Shown here: positions 1 to 7,437 of the stretch, piece after piece
Layout: each line of letters opens with the position of its first letter
Position numbering within the stretch: the first letter of the stretch is position 1
Source: Falsiroseomonas sp051859025
GTDB taxonomy: Bacteria; Pseudomonadota; Alphaproteobacteria; Acetobacterales; Acetobacteraceae
Assembly (NCBI RefSeq): GCF_051859025.1
Contig: NZ_JBHYGL010000023.1
Location: 186,001-250,000, forward strand
Length of the DNA stretch: 64,000 nucleotides
Direction of reading: 5' to 3'
Program-made: the position numbers and the translations under genes
Notes under the pieces: generated by a model
Database searches by the model: none
What the model saw: the letters and a program-made list of their open reading frames with translations, nothing else
Told to the model about the DNA's origin: nothing

Positions 1-76
1 CCTGCTGCCGCGCAGCCTCGAGTTCGCTGCGACGCAGCAGGCGAAGAATCGCCAATGAATCAGGACGGCTCATCAT
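1..76 (-). CDS. fliJ: Flagellar export chaperone FliJ, 5' part only
   Basis: Only the first 25 codons lie inside the window. They begin Met-Met-Ser-Arg-Pro-Asp-Ser and continue with an Arg/Leu/Glu/Ala-rich helical stretch, as expected for the start of the coiled-coil FliJ chaperone of the flagellar type III export apparatus. Two adjacent ATG codons (first bases at 76 and 73) are possible starts. The gene overlaps the last codons of fliI by about 14 bp, an arrangement typical of fliI-fliJ translational coupling. The identification rests on this position plus the short N-terminus, so it is an inference rather than a domain match. Confidence 0.6.
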   Translation of the reverse strand, partial: MMSRPDSLAILRLLRRSELEAARQQ

Positions 77-1403
77 TCACTGCCTGGGAAAGTGCGTTGA
101 ATGCTGCCTGCAGGGAGCTGGTCTCGCCTTTGCTCTGGCTCAGCACGGCGTCGACCCGTGGTGCGATCCGGAGTGCAAGGTCGGTTTCCGCATCGGCCCC
201 GACGCGGTACGCGCCAAGCCGGACGAGATCGGCGACGCCATCGCGCAGCGACAGCAGGCGGCGTGCCTGCACTACAAGGGCCGCCTGCTCCGCGGTCTGG
301 CAGCCAGGCACTGATCGGGAGAGGCTTCGCAGCACGTCGATGGCGGGATAGCGCCCGCCCTCCGCGATCCGTCGGTCCAGCACCACATGGCCGTCAAGGA
401 TACCCCTGACGGCATCGGCGACGGGTTCATCGTGGTCGTCGCCTTCCACCAGCACGGTGATCAGCGCGGTGATGGTCCCGGAACCCGGGCCGCCGGGGCC
501 AGCGCGCTCCAGCAAGGCGGGCAGTTCCCGGAAGACGCTGGGCGGGTAGCCACGTGTGGCCGGGGGTTCGCCGGCCGCCAGCCCGATCTCTCGGCACGCA
601 TGGGCAAATCGCGTGACTGAGTCGAGCAGGAGCAGGACGCGCTGGCCACGGTCACGGAAGTGCTCCGCGACAGCCATCGCCGCGTATGCGGCCTCCCTCC
701 GCACGGCAGCGGCGGCGTCGGATGTGGCGCAGATGACGACACTGCGCGCGAGCCCGGCCGGGCCCAGATCATCCTCGACGAATTCGCGGACTTCGCGCCC
801 GCGTTCCCCGATAAGGCCGACTACCGTCACGTCGAAGTCGTCGGACCGCGCCAGTGTCGCGAGAAGCGTCGATTTGCCGACGCCCGACGCGGCGAAAAGC
901 CCAAGCCGCTGGCCTTCCCGGGTCGTGCAGAAGCAATCCAGGGCCCGCACGCCGAGCGATACCGCGGGGCCAAGCCGCTGGCGCGTGCCCGGCGGTGGCG
1001 GTGCGCGCCGGGTTGGACAACGGCAGAAAGATGGTGGGGGTTCGCCCCCCCCATCCAGTGGCTTCCCCATCGGGTCCAGTACCCGTCCCAGCCATGCATC
1101 GCCGACGCTCAGCCCCTGCGCGGGTTGGGTGCGTGCCGCAGCGCCCTCCGCCAGGCCGTCGCTGTCGCCGAGTATCGCAGCCCTTGCCTGGCCGTCGCTT
1201 GTGCCGACGATCTCTGCCAGGACAGCACCATGGCTACGGTCGATGACGACCACGCGGTCGCGCAGGGCGAGAGGGGGGCGGAACCCGGCAAGCAGGACCC
1301 CATTTGGGTCCACCGCGGCAACGCGCCCTTGCTGCTGGGTTAAGGCGGCGGGGCACATTAACGCTTCGGCGGAGGCTAATCGCTGTGCCAGGGAAAATGT
1401 CAT
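60..1403 (-). CDS. fliI: Flagellum-specific ATPase FliI
   Basis: FliI is the cytoplasmic hexameric ATPase that powers flagellar type III export, related to the F1 beta subunit. The protein contains the Walker A motif ASGVGKSTLL near the middle, the Walker B region LLLLDSVTRFA and the family segment GEPPATRGYPPSVF. Length is about 447 residues, normal for FliI. An ATG at 1454 would add 17 residues, but that extension is Lys/Ile-rich and AT-rich, unlike the rest of the gene and unlike FliI N-termini, so the ATG at 1403 is preferred. A type III secretion ATPase (SctN) is the alternative, but the fliJ-like gene downstream and divergent ctrA favour the flagellar role. A run of eight C residues at 1045-1052 lies in the coding region; the frame stays open through it. 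Confidence 0.88.
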   Translation of the reverse strand: MTFSLAQRLASAEALMCPAALTQQQGRVAAVDPNGVLLAGFRPPLALRDRVVVIDRSHGAVLAEIVGTSDGQARAAILGDSDGLAEGAAARTQPAQGLSVGDAWLGRVLDPMGKPLDGGGEPPPSFCRCPTRRAPPPPGTRQRLGPAVSLGVRALDCFCTTREGQRLGLFAASGVGKSTLLATLARSDDFDVTVVGLIGERGREVREFVEDDLGPAGLARSVVICATSDAAAAVRREAAYAAMAVAEHFRDRGQRVLLLLDSVTRFAHACREIGLAAGEPPATRGYPPSVFRELPALLERAGPGGPGSGTITALITVLVEGDDHDEPVADAVRGILDGHVVLDRRIAEGGRYPAIDVLRSLSRSVPGCQTAEQAALVVQARRLLSLRDGVADLVRLGAYRVGADAETDLALRIAPRVDAVLSQSKGETSSLQAAFNALSQAVNDEPS

Positions 1404-1530
1404 TTTTATTCGATCTTTCGCTATTTTTTTAGACCATCTCCTAAGATGATCCATTTTTCGGATGAATCAGCTCTTCACATGTCGCGTAAAGGTGGTATCT
1501 CTACACGCATCAGGTGTGTGGAGCCGGCGC

Positions 1531-2265
1531 ATGCGTGTCCTTCTGGTTGAAGACGATACAATCGTAGCGCGTGGAGTTGCCTTGGCACTCAAGGCGGCTG
1601 CCATGATCATCGATACAGCCGATACGGGAGAAGAGGCGCTGGAGCTCGCGCGCCTCTACGACTACGACATCGTGGTCCTCGACCTGATGCTGCCGGACAT
1701 GGAGGGCTACGAGGTGGTCCGCCGGCTTCGAGCGGCGAGGGTGGAGACGCCGGTGCTGATCCTGTCAGGCCTCACGCGGCCGCAGGCCAAGGTGCGCGGC
1801 TTCGGCATGGGCGCCGACGACTACATCACGAAGCCCTTCGACCAGCAGGAGCTGGTCGCCCGTATCCAGGCGATCGTCCGCCGCGCCAAGGGCTTCAGCC
1901 AACCGACGCTGTCCGTGGGTCCGCTGACCCTTAATCTCGGATCGCGCGAGGTCCTCGTCGATGGACGCGCCGTTCATCTGACCGGAAAGGAATACGCAGT
2001 CCTGGAACTGCTGACGCTGCGCAAGGGCGTCGTACTGACCAAGGAAGCGTTCCTGAACCACCTCTACGGCGGCATGGACGAACCGGAGGTGAAGATCATC
2101 GACGTCTTCATCTGCAAGCTGCGCAAGAAGCTGGCCAATGCTGGCGCAGCCGAGTTGATCGGCACCGTCTGGGGTCGCGGCTATGTCCTGCGAGAGCCGA
2201 ATGGTGCGATCAGGCTTGCCGGCCCGCCAGACCACCGCGACGGCCCGGCTTCGGCCGCGGCCTGA
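1531..2265 (+). CDS. ctrA: CtrA-type cell-cycle response regulator
   Basis: OmpR/PhoB-type response regulator of 244 residues. The receiver domain (about 1-120) has the acidic pocket E7-D8-D9, phospho-acceptor D51 in VVLDLMLPD, and the TKPF switch region. The C-terminal winged helix includes LTGKEYAVLELL, LYGGMDEPEVKIIDVFICK and WGRGYVLRE, segments nearly diagnostic of CtrA. CtrA controls flagellar, cell-cycle and gene-transfer-agent genes in alphaproteobacteria. The protein ends in Ala-Ala-Ala, compatible with the C-terminal ClpXP degron of Caulobacter CtrA. The ATG at 1531 is chosen because GTGTGGAG lies 7 nt upstream and it gives the canonical MRVLLVEDD start; an in-frame upstream ATG at 1462 adds an atypical leader. 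It is divergent from fliI. I could not find a convincing TTAA-N7-TTAA CtrA box in the shared intergenic DNA. Confidence 0.9.
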   Translation: MRVLLVEDDTIVARGVALALKAAAMIIDTADTGEEALELARLYDYDIVVLDLMLPDMEGYEVVRRLRAARVETPVLILSGLTRPQAKVRGFGMGADDYITKPFDQQELVARIQAIVRRAKGFSQPTLSVGPLTLNLGSREVLVDGRAVHLTGKEYAVLELLTLRKGVVLTKEAFLNHLYGGMDEPEVKIIDVFICKLRKKLANAGAAELIGTVWGRGYVLREPNGAIRLAGPPDHRDGPASAAA

Positions 2266-2437
2266 AACGCGGTGCGCCACGCCGGCGCTCTGTCGTCGGT
2301 CGTGCGGGCGTGACTGCCCTCCGTGGCAGCGATCCGCCGAAGCGGGGATGAAGGGGGCCGAATTTCCCGCGTTCACGTCGCGGATGAATGGGGCCAGTTC
2401 TCCGTGAGGCCGCGCAAACGGCCGTGACGGTAGCGCC

Positions 2438-2454
2438 GAGGGCAGGGAGCCCTC
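2438..2454. terminator. Possible hairpin between convergent ctrA and reductase genes
   Basis: GAGGGC and GCCCTC form a 6-bp stem around a 5-nt loop in the 202-bp gap between the convergent ctrA and reductase genes. No T-tract follows on either strand, so this is only a weak, possibly Rho-dependent, end signal. Nothing else recognisable was seen in this gap. Confidence 0.25.
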
Positions 2455-2467
2455 AGCCTGTCCCGCT

Positions 2468-3622
2468 TCAGCCTTGGCTTATCTTCCGCACATCCTCCCG
2501 CTTCTGAAGCCACCAGGCGTAGGGCCTGGGCAGTTGCTCATGAGGCTTTTCAAGGCCGAGGGCGGCCGCCGCATGTGTCGGCCAGTTCGGGTTCCACATC
2601 ATCTCCCGCGCGAGCGCCACCAGATCGCACTGGCCGGCCTGGAGGTATCCTTCCGCCTGATGGGCATCGGTGATCAGCCCGACCGCCATGGTGGGGATGC
2701 CCGCTTCCGACCGGATGCGTTCTGCAAAAGGGACGTGGTAGCCGGGAACGCGCGGGACCAGATGCAGCGTGAGCGGCCCTTCGATCCCACCGGATGAACA
2801 GTCCAGTACATCGACGCCACGCGCCTTCAATTCGCGCGCCAACACGACCGTATCGTCCAGGCTCCAGATGCCGCCCTTGCCGTCGACGCAGGAGGCACGG
2901 AAGAACAGCGGCAGGCCCGCCGGCCAGGCAGCCCGCACAGCCTCCATCAATTCCAGCCCGAAGCGCATCCGGCCCTGGATGTCGCCGCCGTAGCCATCCT
3001 TGCGGTGGTTGGTGATGGGGGAGAGGAATTGCTGGATGATGTAGCCATGCGCCCCATGGATCTCGAGGATGCCAAATCCGGCATCCCGCGTCCGCTTCGC
3101 GGCCTCCACGTGCAGCGCGATGACGCGACGGATATCGTCGGCGTCCATTTCCTTCGGCACCATGGCGCCATCCTTGAACGGGATCGGGCTCGGCGCGATG
3201 CCGGCCCAGGGCGGCCTGCGAAGCGCCGCATCCTGATCGCCGAGCGGCGCAAACCCGTCCCAGGGTGCGCGGGTGGCCACCTTGCGTCCGGCATGGCCGA
3301 GCTGCATGGCCGCGATGGCGCCCTGGCCCCGGATGAAGTCGGTGATGCGCCGCCACGCACGGACCTGGCCTTCCGTGTAGATGCCGGGACAATCGTAGGT
3401 CTTGCGGGACTTCTCGGAGACGGAGGTCTCCTCGCAGAACACCACGCCGGCACCGCCCATCGCGAACTTCCCCAGATGCACCAGGTGCCAGTCGGTGGGC
3501 TCGCCATCGACCGATGAGTACTGGGACATCGGCGACACGACGATCCGGTTCTTGAGGGTCAGCCCGCGCAGAGTCAGCGGTGTGAACAGCAGGGGGTGTG
3601 CAGGCGCATCACTCATCGACAT
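2468..3622 (-). CDS. NADH:flavin oxidoreductase, old yellow enzyme (YqjM/NamA/XenA-like)
   Basis: A 384-residue TIM-barrel flavoenzyme of the OYE family, which uses FMN and NAD(P)H to reduce activated C=C bonds and some nitro compounds in the cytosol. Visible family segments are the N-terminal PLTLRGLTLKNRIVVSPM, the HAGRK segment (substrate and FMN site), EIHGAHGYIIQQFLSP in the middle and VGLITDAHQAEGYL near the C-terminus (FMN phosphate binding). The pattern fits the thermophilic-like/YqjM-XenA subgroup. It is divergent from the Bug receptor at 3788 across 165 bp, but no functional link is evident. The substrate cannot be predicted. Confidence 0.88.
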   Translation of the reverse strand: MSMSDAPAHPLLFTPLTLRGLTLKNRIVVSPMSQYSSVDGEPTDWHLVHLGKFAMGGAGVVFCEETSVSEKSRKTYDCPGIYTEGQVRAWRRITDFIRGQGAIAAMQLGHAGRKVATRAPWDGFAPLGDQDAALRRPPWAGIAPSPIPFKDGAMVPKEMDADDIRRVIALHVEAAKRTRDAGFGILEIHGAHGYIIQQFLSPITNHRKDGYGGDIQGRMRFGLELMEAVRAAWPAGLPLFFRASCVDGKGGIWSLDDTVVLARELKARGVDVLDCSSGGIEGPLTLHLVPRVPGYHVPFAERIRSEAGIPTMAVGLITDAHQAEGYLQAGQCDLVALAREMMWNPNWPTHAAAALGLEKPHEQLPRPYAWWLQKREDVRKISQG

Positions 3623-3787
3623 CTCCAGGCATCACGGCAGGCGGCGAATTGGCGCAGCCTTGTCTTGAAGGGCATAGTCGGCGCAAGCATCATCGACGGC
3701 AACCAGCCCGGATGGTCGGGCATGACCCCTGGCGTCCGGAACGCAGGCGCTGGAAAGTCGCACCCTAGCCGCATGAGAGATGAGACA

Positions 3788-4762
3788 ATGAGGTCGTCCT
3801 GGGCCCCGACACGCCGCCGCCTGCTGGCCGCCGGCACCGCTGCCGTTCTGCTGCCGGCCATCGCGGACGCGCAGCCAGCCTGGCCGGACCGCCCCATCAC
3901 GCTGGTCGTCCCCTTCGGCGCCGGCGGCGGCAACGACATCACGGCGCGGACGCTGGGCCAGTTCCTCGAACGGGAACTCGGGCAGCCATTCATTGTGCAG
4001 AACCGGCCCGGCGCCGGCGGCGAGATCGGCATCAATGCCGTCGCCGATTCACGGCCTGACGGCTACACCTTCGGCATCCTCAATACGCCGGGCCTCGTCA
4101 CCATCCCGATCGAGCGCAGCCCCCGGTGGTCGCTGGACAGCTTTTCCTTCGTCGCCAGCCTGGTGGATGACCCGGCCGTGATCGGCGTCCATGCCCAATC
4201 CGGTGTCCCTACCCTGTCCGACCTCATCGCCGCCGCGCGACGCGAGCCCGAGATCATCACGATCGCGACCCAGGCGCGCGGATCAACCAGCTTCCTGAGC
4301 GTCCGGATGCTGGAGATGGCGGCGGGCATCAGCCTGACGCCCGTGATCTACAATGCCCTGCCGCCGGGCGTCCTCGCCGTCGCTCAGCGCGAGGTGCGGG
4401 GCGCCGCAGCCAATCTCGGCGAGGCGCTCGTCATGACTGCAAGCCAGCCCTTCCGGATGCTGGGCGTGATGGCGGATGAACGGTCGAGCCTGGACCCCAC
4501 GCTGCCTACTTTCCGTGAGCAGGGAGTCGATGTCGCTATCGGAAGCCTGAGAGGCTTTGTCGGACCGCGCGTTATCCCGGCGCCGATCCTGGCGCGGCTG
4601 ACGGCCGCCATCGACAAGGTCTCGAAGGATCCGGAGTATCTGGAGGTCTGCCGCCGCACGCAGCAGCCCCTGCGCATCATGCTCGGCGACGCCTATGTGG
4701 CGCATCTGCGCGACGCCGATACCCGCTTCCGGGCGATGTGGCGGCAGAAACCCTGGATCTGA
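3788..4762 (+). CDS. Tripartite tricarboxylate transporter receptor (TctC/Bug family) #1
   Basis: Periplasmic solute receptor of the Bug family, 324 residues. It begins with an Arg-rich export signal (TRRRLLAAGTAAVLLP, cleaved near ADAQ) followed by the hallmark WPDRPITLVVPFGAGGGNDI, the ligand-binding strand-loop of Bug proteins, and QNRPGAGGEIG. Bug proteins usually bind carboxylates or amide analogues. No TctA/TctB membrane genes are nearby. The ATG at 3788 is preferred because AGAGATGAG sits just upstream; ATG 3773 is an in-frame alternative. It is more similar to Bug #6 (56740-57696) than to the other copies: both share the NTPG(L/I)VTIPIER motif and a GEAL(V/T) segment before QP-R-LGVMA. 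Confidence 0.88.
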   Translation: MRSSWAPTRRRLLAAGTAAVLLPAIADAQPAWPDRPITLVVPFGAGGGNDITARTLGQFLERELGQPFIVQNRPGAGGEIGINAVADSRPDGYTFGILNTPGLVTIPIERSPRWSLDSFSFVASLVDDPAVIGVHAQSGVPTLSDLIAAARREPEIITIATQARGSTSFLSVRMLEMAAGISLTPVIYNALPPGVLAVAQREVRGAAANLGEALVMTASQPFRMLGVMADERSSLDPTLPTFREQGVDVAIGSLRGFVGPRVIPAPILARLTAAIDKVSKDPEYLEVCRRTQQPLRIMLGDAYVAHLRDADTRFRAMWRQKPWI

Positions 4763-4772
4763 CGGGGCGCTT

Positions 4773-7385
4773 CTACCGCCGCGAAGGCGTCGGCCGTCGC
4801 CGGGCCTTGGGGTCCGGGCGTTCCGGTGCGTGGCGGCCGCCGCGCGCGGGGCTGCTCGCCAGCACCGCTTCGATCCAGTCATTCACGCGGTTGCTCTCCC
4901 GCGCTGCCACATCGGCGGCGACGTAGATGTCGGGAAAGCGCATGGAGAGCCAGCGCCAGGCGACCAGGCGCTTGTAGGTTTTCTCGGCCCGTTCGAGTTC
5001 GAGGGGGCCGGCCGTGTCGGGCCGGGGGAGGGGGCCGGCTTCGGGTGGCCGCACCTTGTGGCCCCGCGCATGGTCCAGCGCCCACCGCGCCAGCCTCTCA
5101 ATCCCGTAGTCCCGCGAATCAACGGGGCACAGCGCGTAGGTCCAGCGCGTCGCGAGTGGGAGGTCGAGCTTGTCGATCTCGGCGGCGATGGTGATCTGCG
5201 CGGAGATGTCGGCCAGGCGATAGGAGGGGTCATCCGGCCGCAGCACGGCTCTCTGCAGGCGCGTCAGCGTGGCGTAGAGCGATGTCGTCCCCATCTCCCG
5301 TGCCACGGCGGAGACGATCGCCAGGTCGGGCGCCACGCGCGGCCGCAGATCCGCCGGCGCGACGGGCACGGTACCCAGCGCCAGCTTGATCGCCGCCGGC
5401 CTCCCCGCACCGACGAGCACGGCGACGACGCCTTCCTCATGATGCCCGAAGCGCCCGGCCCGGCCCCCGATCTGCCTGACCTCCGAGGCATTGAGCGCCC
5501 GGCGCGCCGTGCCGTCCCACTTCTCCAGCGTGGAGAACACGATCCGCGAGATGGGCAGGTTGAGCCCGAGCCCGATCGCATCGGTGGCGATGAGGATATC
5601 GGCCTCCCCGGTCTCCCGGAACCGCCGAGCCTCCGCGCGCCGCACCTCCGGGCTCAGGGCGCCATAGATCGTTGCGACGCGGCGGTTCCGCCGCTGCAAT
5701 TCACTGCGTAATTCCAGGACATCGCGGCGGGAGAAGGCGATGAGCGCATCGCCCTTCTGCAGGTCGCCGAGTGCCACCGGCTCATCGGCCGCCCGCAGGG
5801 GGGATTTGCGTTCGAGGGTAATCTCCTCGACCGGCTCATCCGTCAGCGTCGCGATCCGGCGGACGAGTGGGATGCAATCCGGCGATCCCAGCACGATGAC
5901 CTCGCGCGCCGGAACGCCCATGATGGCGGCGGTCCAGGCATGGCCGCGGTCCGGGTCGTTCAGCAACTGTGCCTCGTCGATCACCGCCACATCGACCGGC
6001 GTGTTGAAGGGGCACATCTCCACCGTCGCGGCGGTGAAGCGGCTGCCGGGCACCGGGTCGCGCTCCTCCCCCGTGACGAGGCTGGCGTGAATCCCGCGCG
6101 CCGCCAGGGCCTCGCGGAATTCGTGGGCCAGCAGACGAAGTGGGGCGAGTGCGATCCCGCTCTCGGCCTTGGCCAGTCGATCGAGTGCCTGGTGGCTCTT
6201 GCCGGAATTGGTGGGGCCGGTGATCAGCGTGATGCGGCGGTCCAGGGCGCGCGCCGTCGTGAAGTGACTGACGAAGCGGTCCATGGCCGCCGCTTCCGCC
6301 AGGGCGGCGTTGTCCACCCGGCTTGGTGCTTCCTCCGCGGCTACGATGCGCGGGTTGGCTGGCTGGCGGCCCCCCGGTGTGCGTTCCTGCCGCCAATCCG
6401 GGACCTGGGCGCGGAGCGTGGAGAGGACGGCGGGATCGAACTGCAGCATCTCCGCCCGACCGCCCCGGCTCATCGCCACGCGGCGCGCTACTGGGATGCG
6501 CCTGGCGCGTATCCAGGCTTCTGCCTCCGCCACCGAACAGCCCAGCAGGGGCGCGACGGCATCCCGCGTGACCAGGCTCGCTTCCCATTCCCGCTGCTGG
6601 CGATCGGCCTCGGCCCGAGCCTCGCGTGCCGCGATGGCGGCATCGCGCAGCGCCTTCCGGCGGGCGCGCTCCGCCTCCATCGTCTTTTCGACGAAGGTGG
6701 CCTCGGCCGCGGGGTCCAGCCCGAAGGCCTCCGCGGCAAGGCGCGCACAGGCCGCGATGCCCTCCAGGGTCGCTTCCGGCTTGCCGAGTTGGGTCGCCAG
6801 GTCTTCCGCCGCCACGATGGCCGCGGCCTCAGCCGACCCCGCACCGCGGAGACGCCGGTGAATGGCGCCGCGGAGTGCCACGAGCAGCGCCTCCGCCGTT
6901 GTCCCCACTTCCGTGAGGGCTTCCAGTGCCGCTTCCACATCCGTCTTGCGCGCTGGCAGCAGCGGGTTCTCCGCCATCACCGCCGCCAAGCCGGCCCGCA
7001 GCGCCGGGCGTCGCAGGGCGTGCAATGCCTTGGCCAGGGCCGTCGGGGTGGGGGGGGGCTGGGTATCGAAGCGCCGGGCGAGCAGGGCAGTCTCCGCCGG
7101 CGTTGCGATCACCGCCATGGCGGCGAGCATCCGCTCCACCGCCCCGACCGCCTCCGGTGAAAGCTCGGGCAGGGCGGGGGGGATGCCGCCATTTGCCCTC
7201 AGGTTCAGCAGCGCCGCGGAGGCTTCCTCCAGCGTCGGCTCCAGCGCGCCAACCTGGGCCAGCATCGTCGCCACGAGGCGTGCCTCGCCCCGTTGCGGCG
7301 GCATGTTGGCGCGGGACAGCAGGGTGGAGATGCGTCCTGCGCTGATCTCAGGGGCTACGGGCTGACGCTCGGACGAAGGGGGCAT
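4773..7385 (-). CDS. Suv3-like DExH RNA helicase
   Basis: An 870-residue superfamily 2 helicase. The N-terminal 400 residues are Ala/Glu-rich and mainly helical, with a DNA-binding-like segment (VAPLLGCSVAEAEAWI). The helicase core follows: motif I TGPTNSGKSHQ, motif II VIDEAQL, and in the second RecA domain ATDAIGLGLNLPISRIVF and QIGGRAGRFG. The TGPTNSGK motif I and the Q-GGRAGR motif VI are characteristic of Suv3/SUPV3L1, mitochondrial RNA-degradosome helicases common in alphaproteobacteria. The start at 7385 excludes an implausible Arg/Cys-rich leader starting at 7562. A run of nine G on the plus strand (7050-7058) encodes part of a Pro-Thr tract and could slip. It is convergent with Bug #1, with only 10 bp between them. 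Confidence 0.85.
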   Translation of the reverse strand: MPPSSERQPVAPEISAGRISTLLSRANMPPQRGEARLVATMLAQVGALEPTLEEASAALLNLRANGGIPPALPELSPEAVGAVERMLAAMAVIATPAETALLARRFDTQPPPTPTALAKALHALRRPALRAGLAAVMAENPLLPARKTDVEAALEALTEVGTTAEALLVALRGAIHRRLRGAGSAEAAAIVAAEDLATQLGKPEATLEGIAACARLAAEAFGLDPAAEATFVEKTMEAERARRKALRDAAIAAREARAEADRQQREWEASLVTRDAVAPLLGCSVAEAEAWIRARRIPVARRVAMSRGGRAEMLQFDPAVLSTLRAQVPDWRQERTPGGRQPANPRIVAAEEAPSRVDNAALAEAAAMDRFVSHFTTARALDRRITLITGPTNSGKSHQALDRLAKAESGIALAPLRLLAHEFREALAARGIHASLVTGEERDPVPGSRFTAATVEMCPFNTPVDVAVIDEAQLLNDPDRGHAWTAAIMGVPAREVIVLGSPDCIPLVRRIATLTDEPVEEITLERKSPLRAADEPVALGDLQKGDALIAFSRRDVLELRSELQRRNRRVATIYGALSPEVRRAEARRFRETGEADILIATDAIGLGLNLPISRIVFSTLEKWDGTARRALNASEVRQIGGRAGRFGHHEEGVVAVLVGAGRPAAIKLALGTVPVAPADLRPRVAPDLAIVSAVAREMGTTSLYATLTRLQRAVLRPDDPSYRLADISAQITIAAEIDKLDLPLATRWTYALCPVDSRDYGIERLARWALDHARGHKVRPPEAGPLPRPDTAGPLELERAEKTYKRLVAWRWLSMRFPDIYVAADVAARESNRVNDWIEAVLASSPARGGRHAPERPDPKARRRPTPSRR

Positions 7386-7437
7386 CGGCGAGACATGCGG
7401 CCTATCTCGCCGCGGTGCAACAAGGATGCCTGCCGGC

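Noticed and set aside
1040..1060. Suspected frameshift near a run of eight C in fliI
   Set aside because: The frame stays open on both sides and gives a continuous FliI sequence, so no disruption is present.
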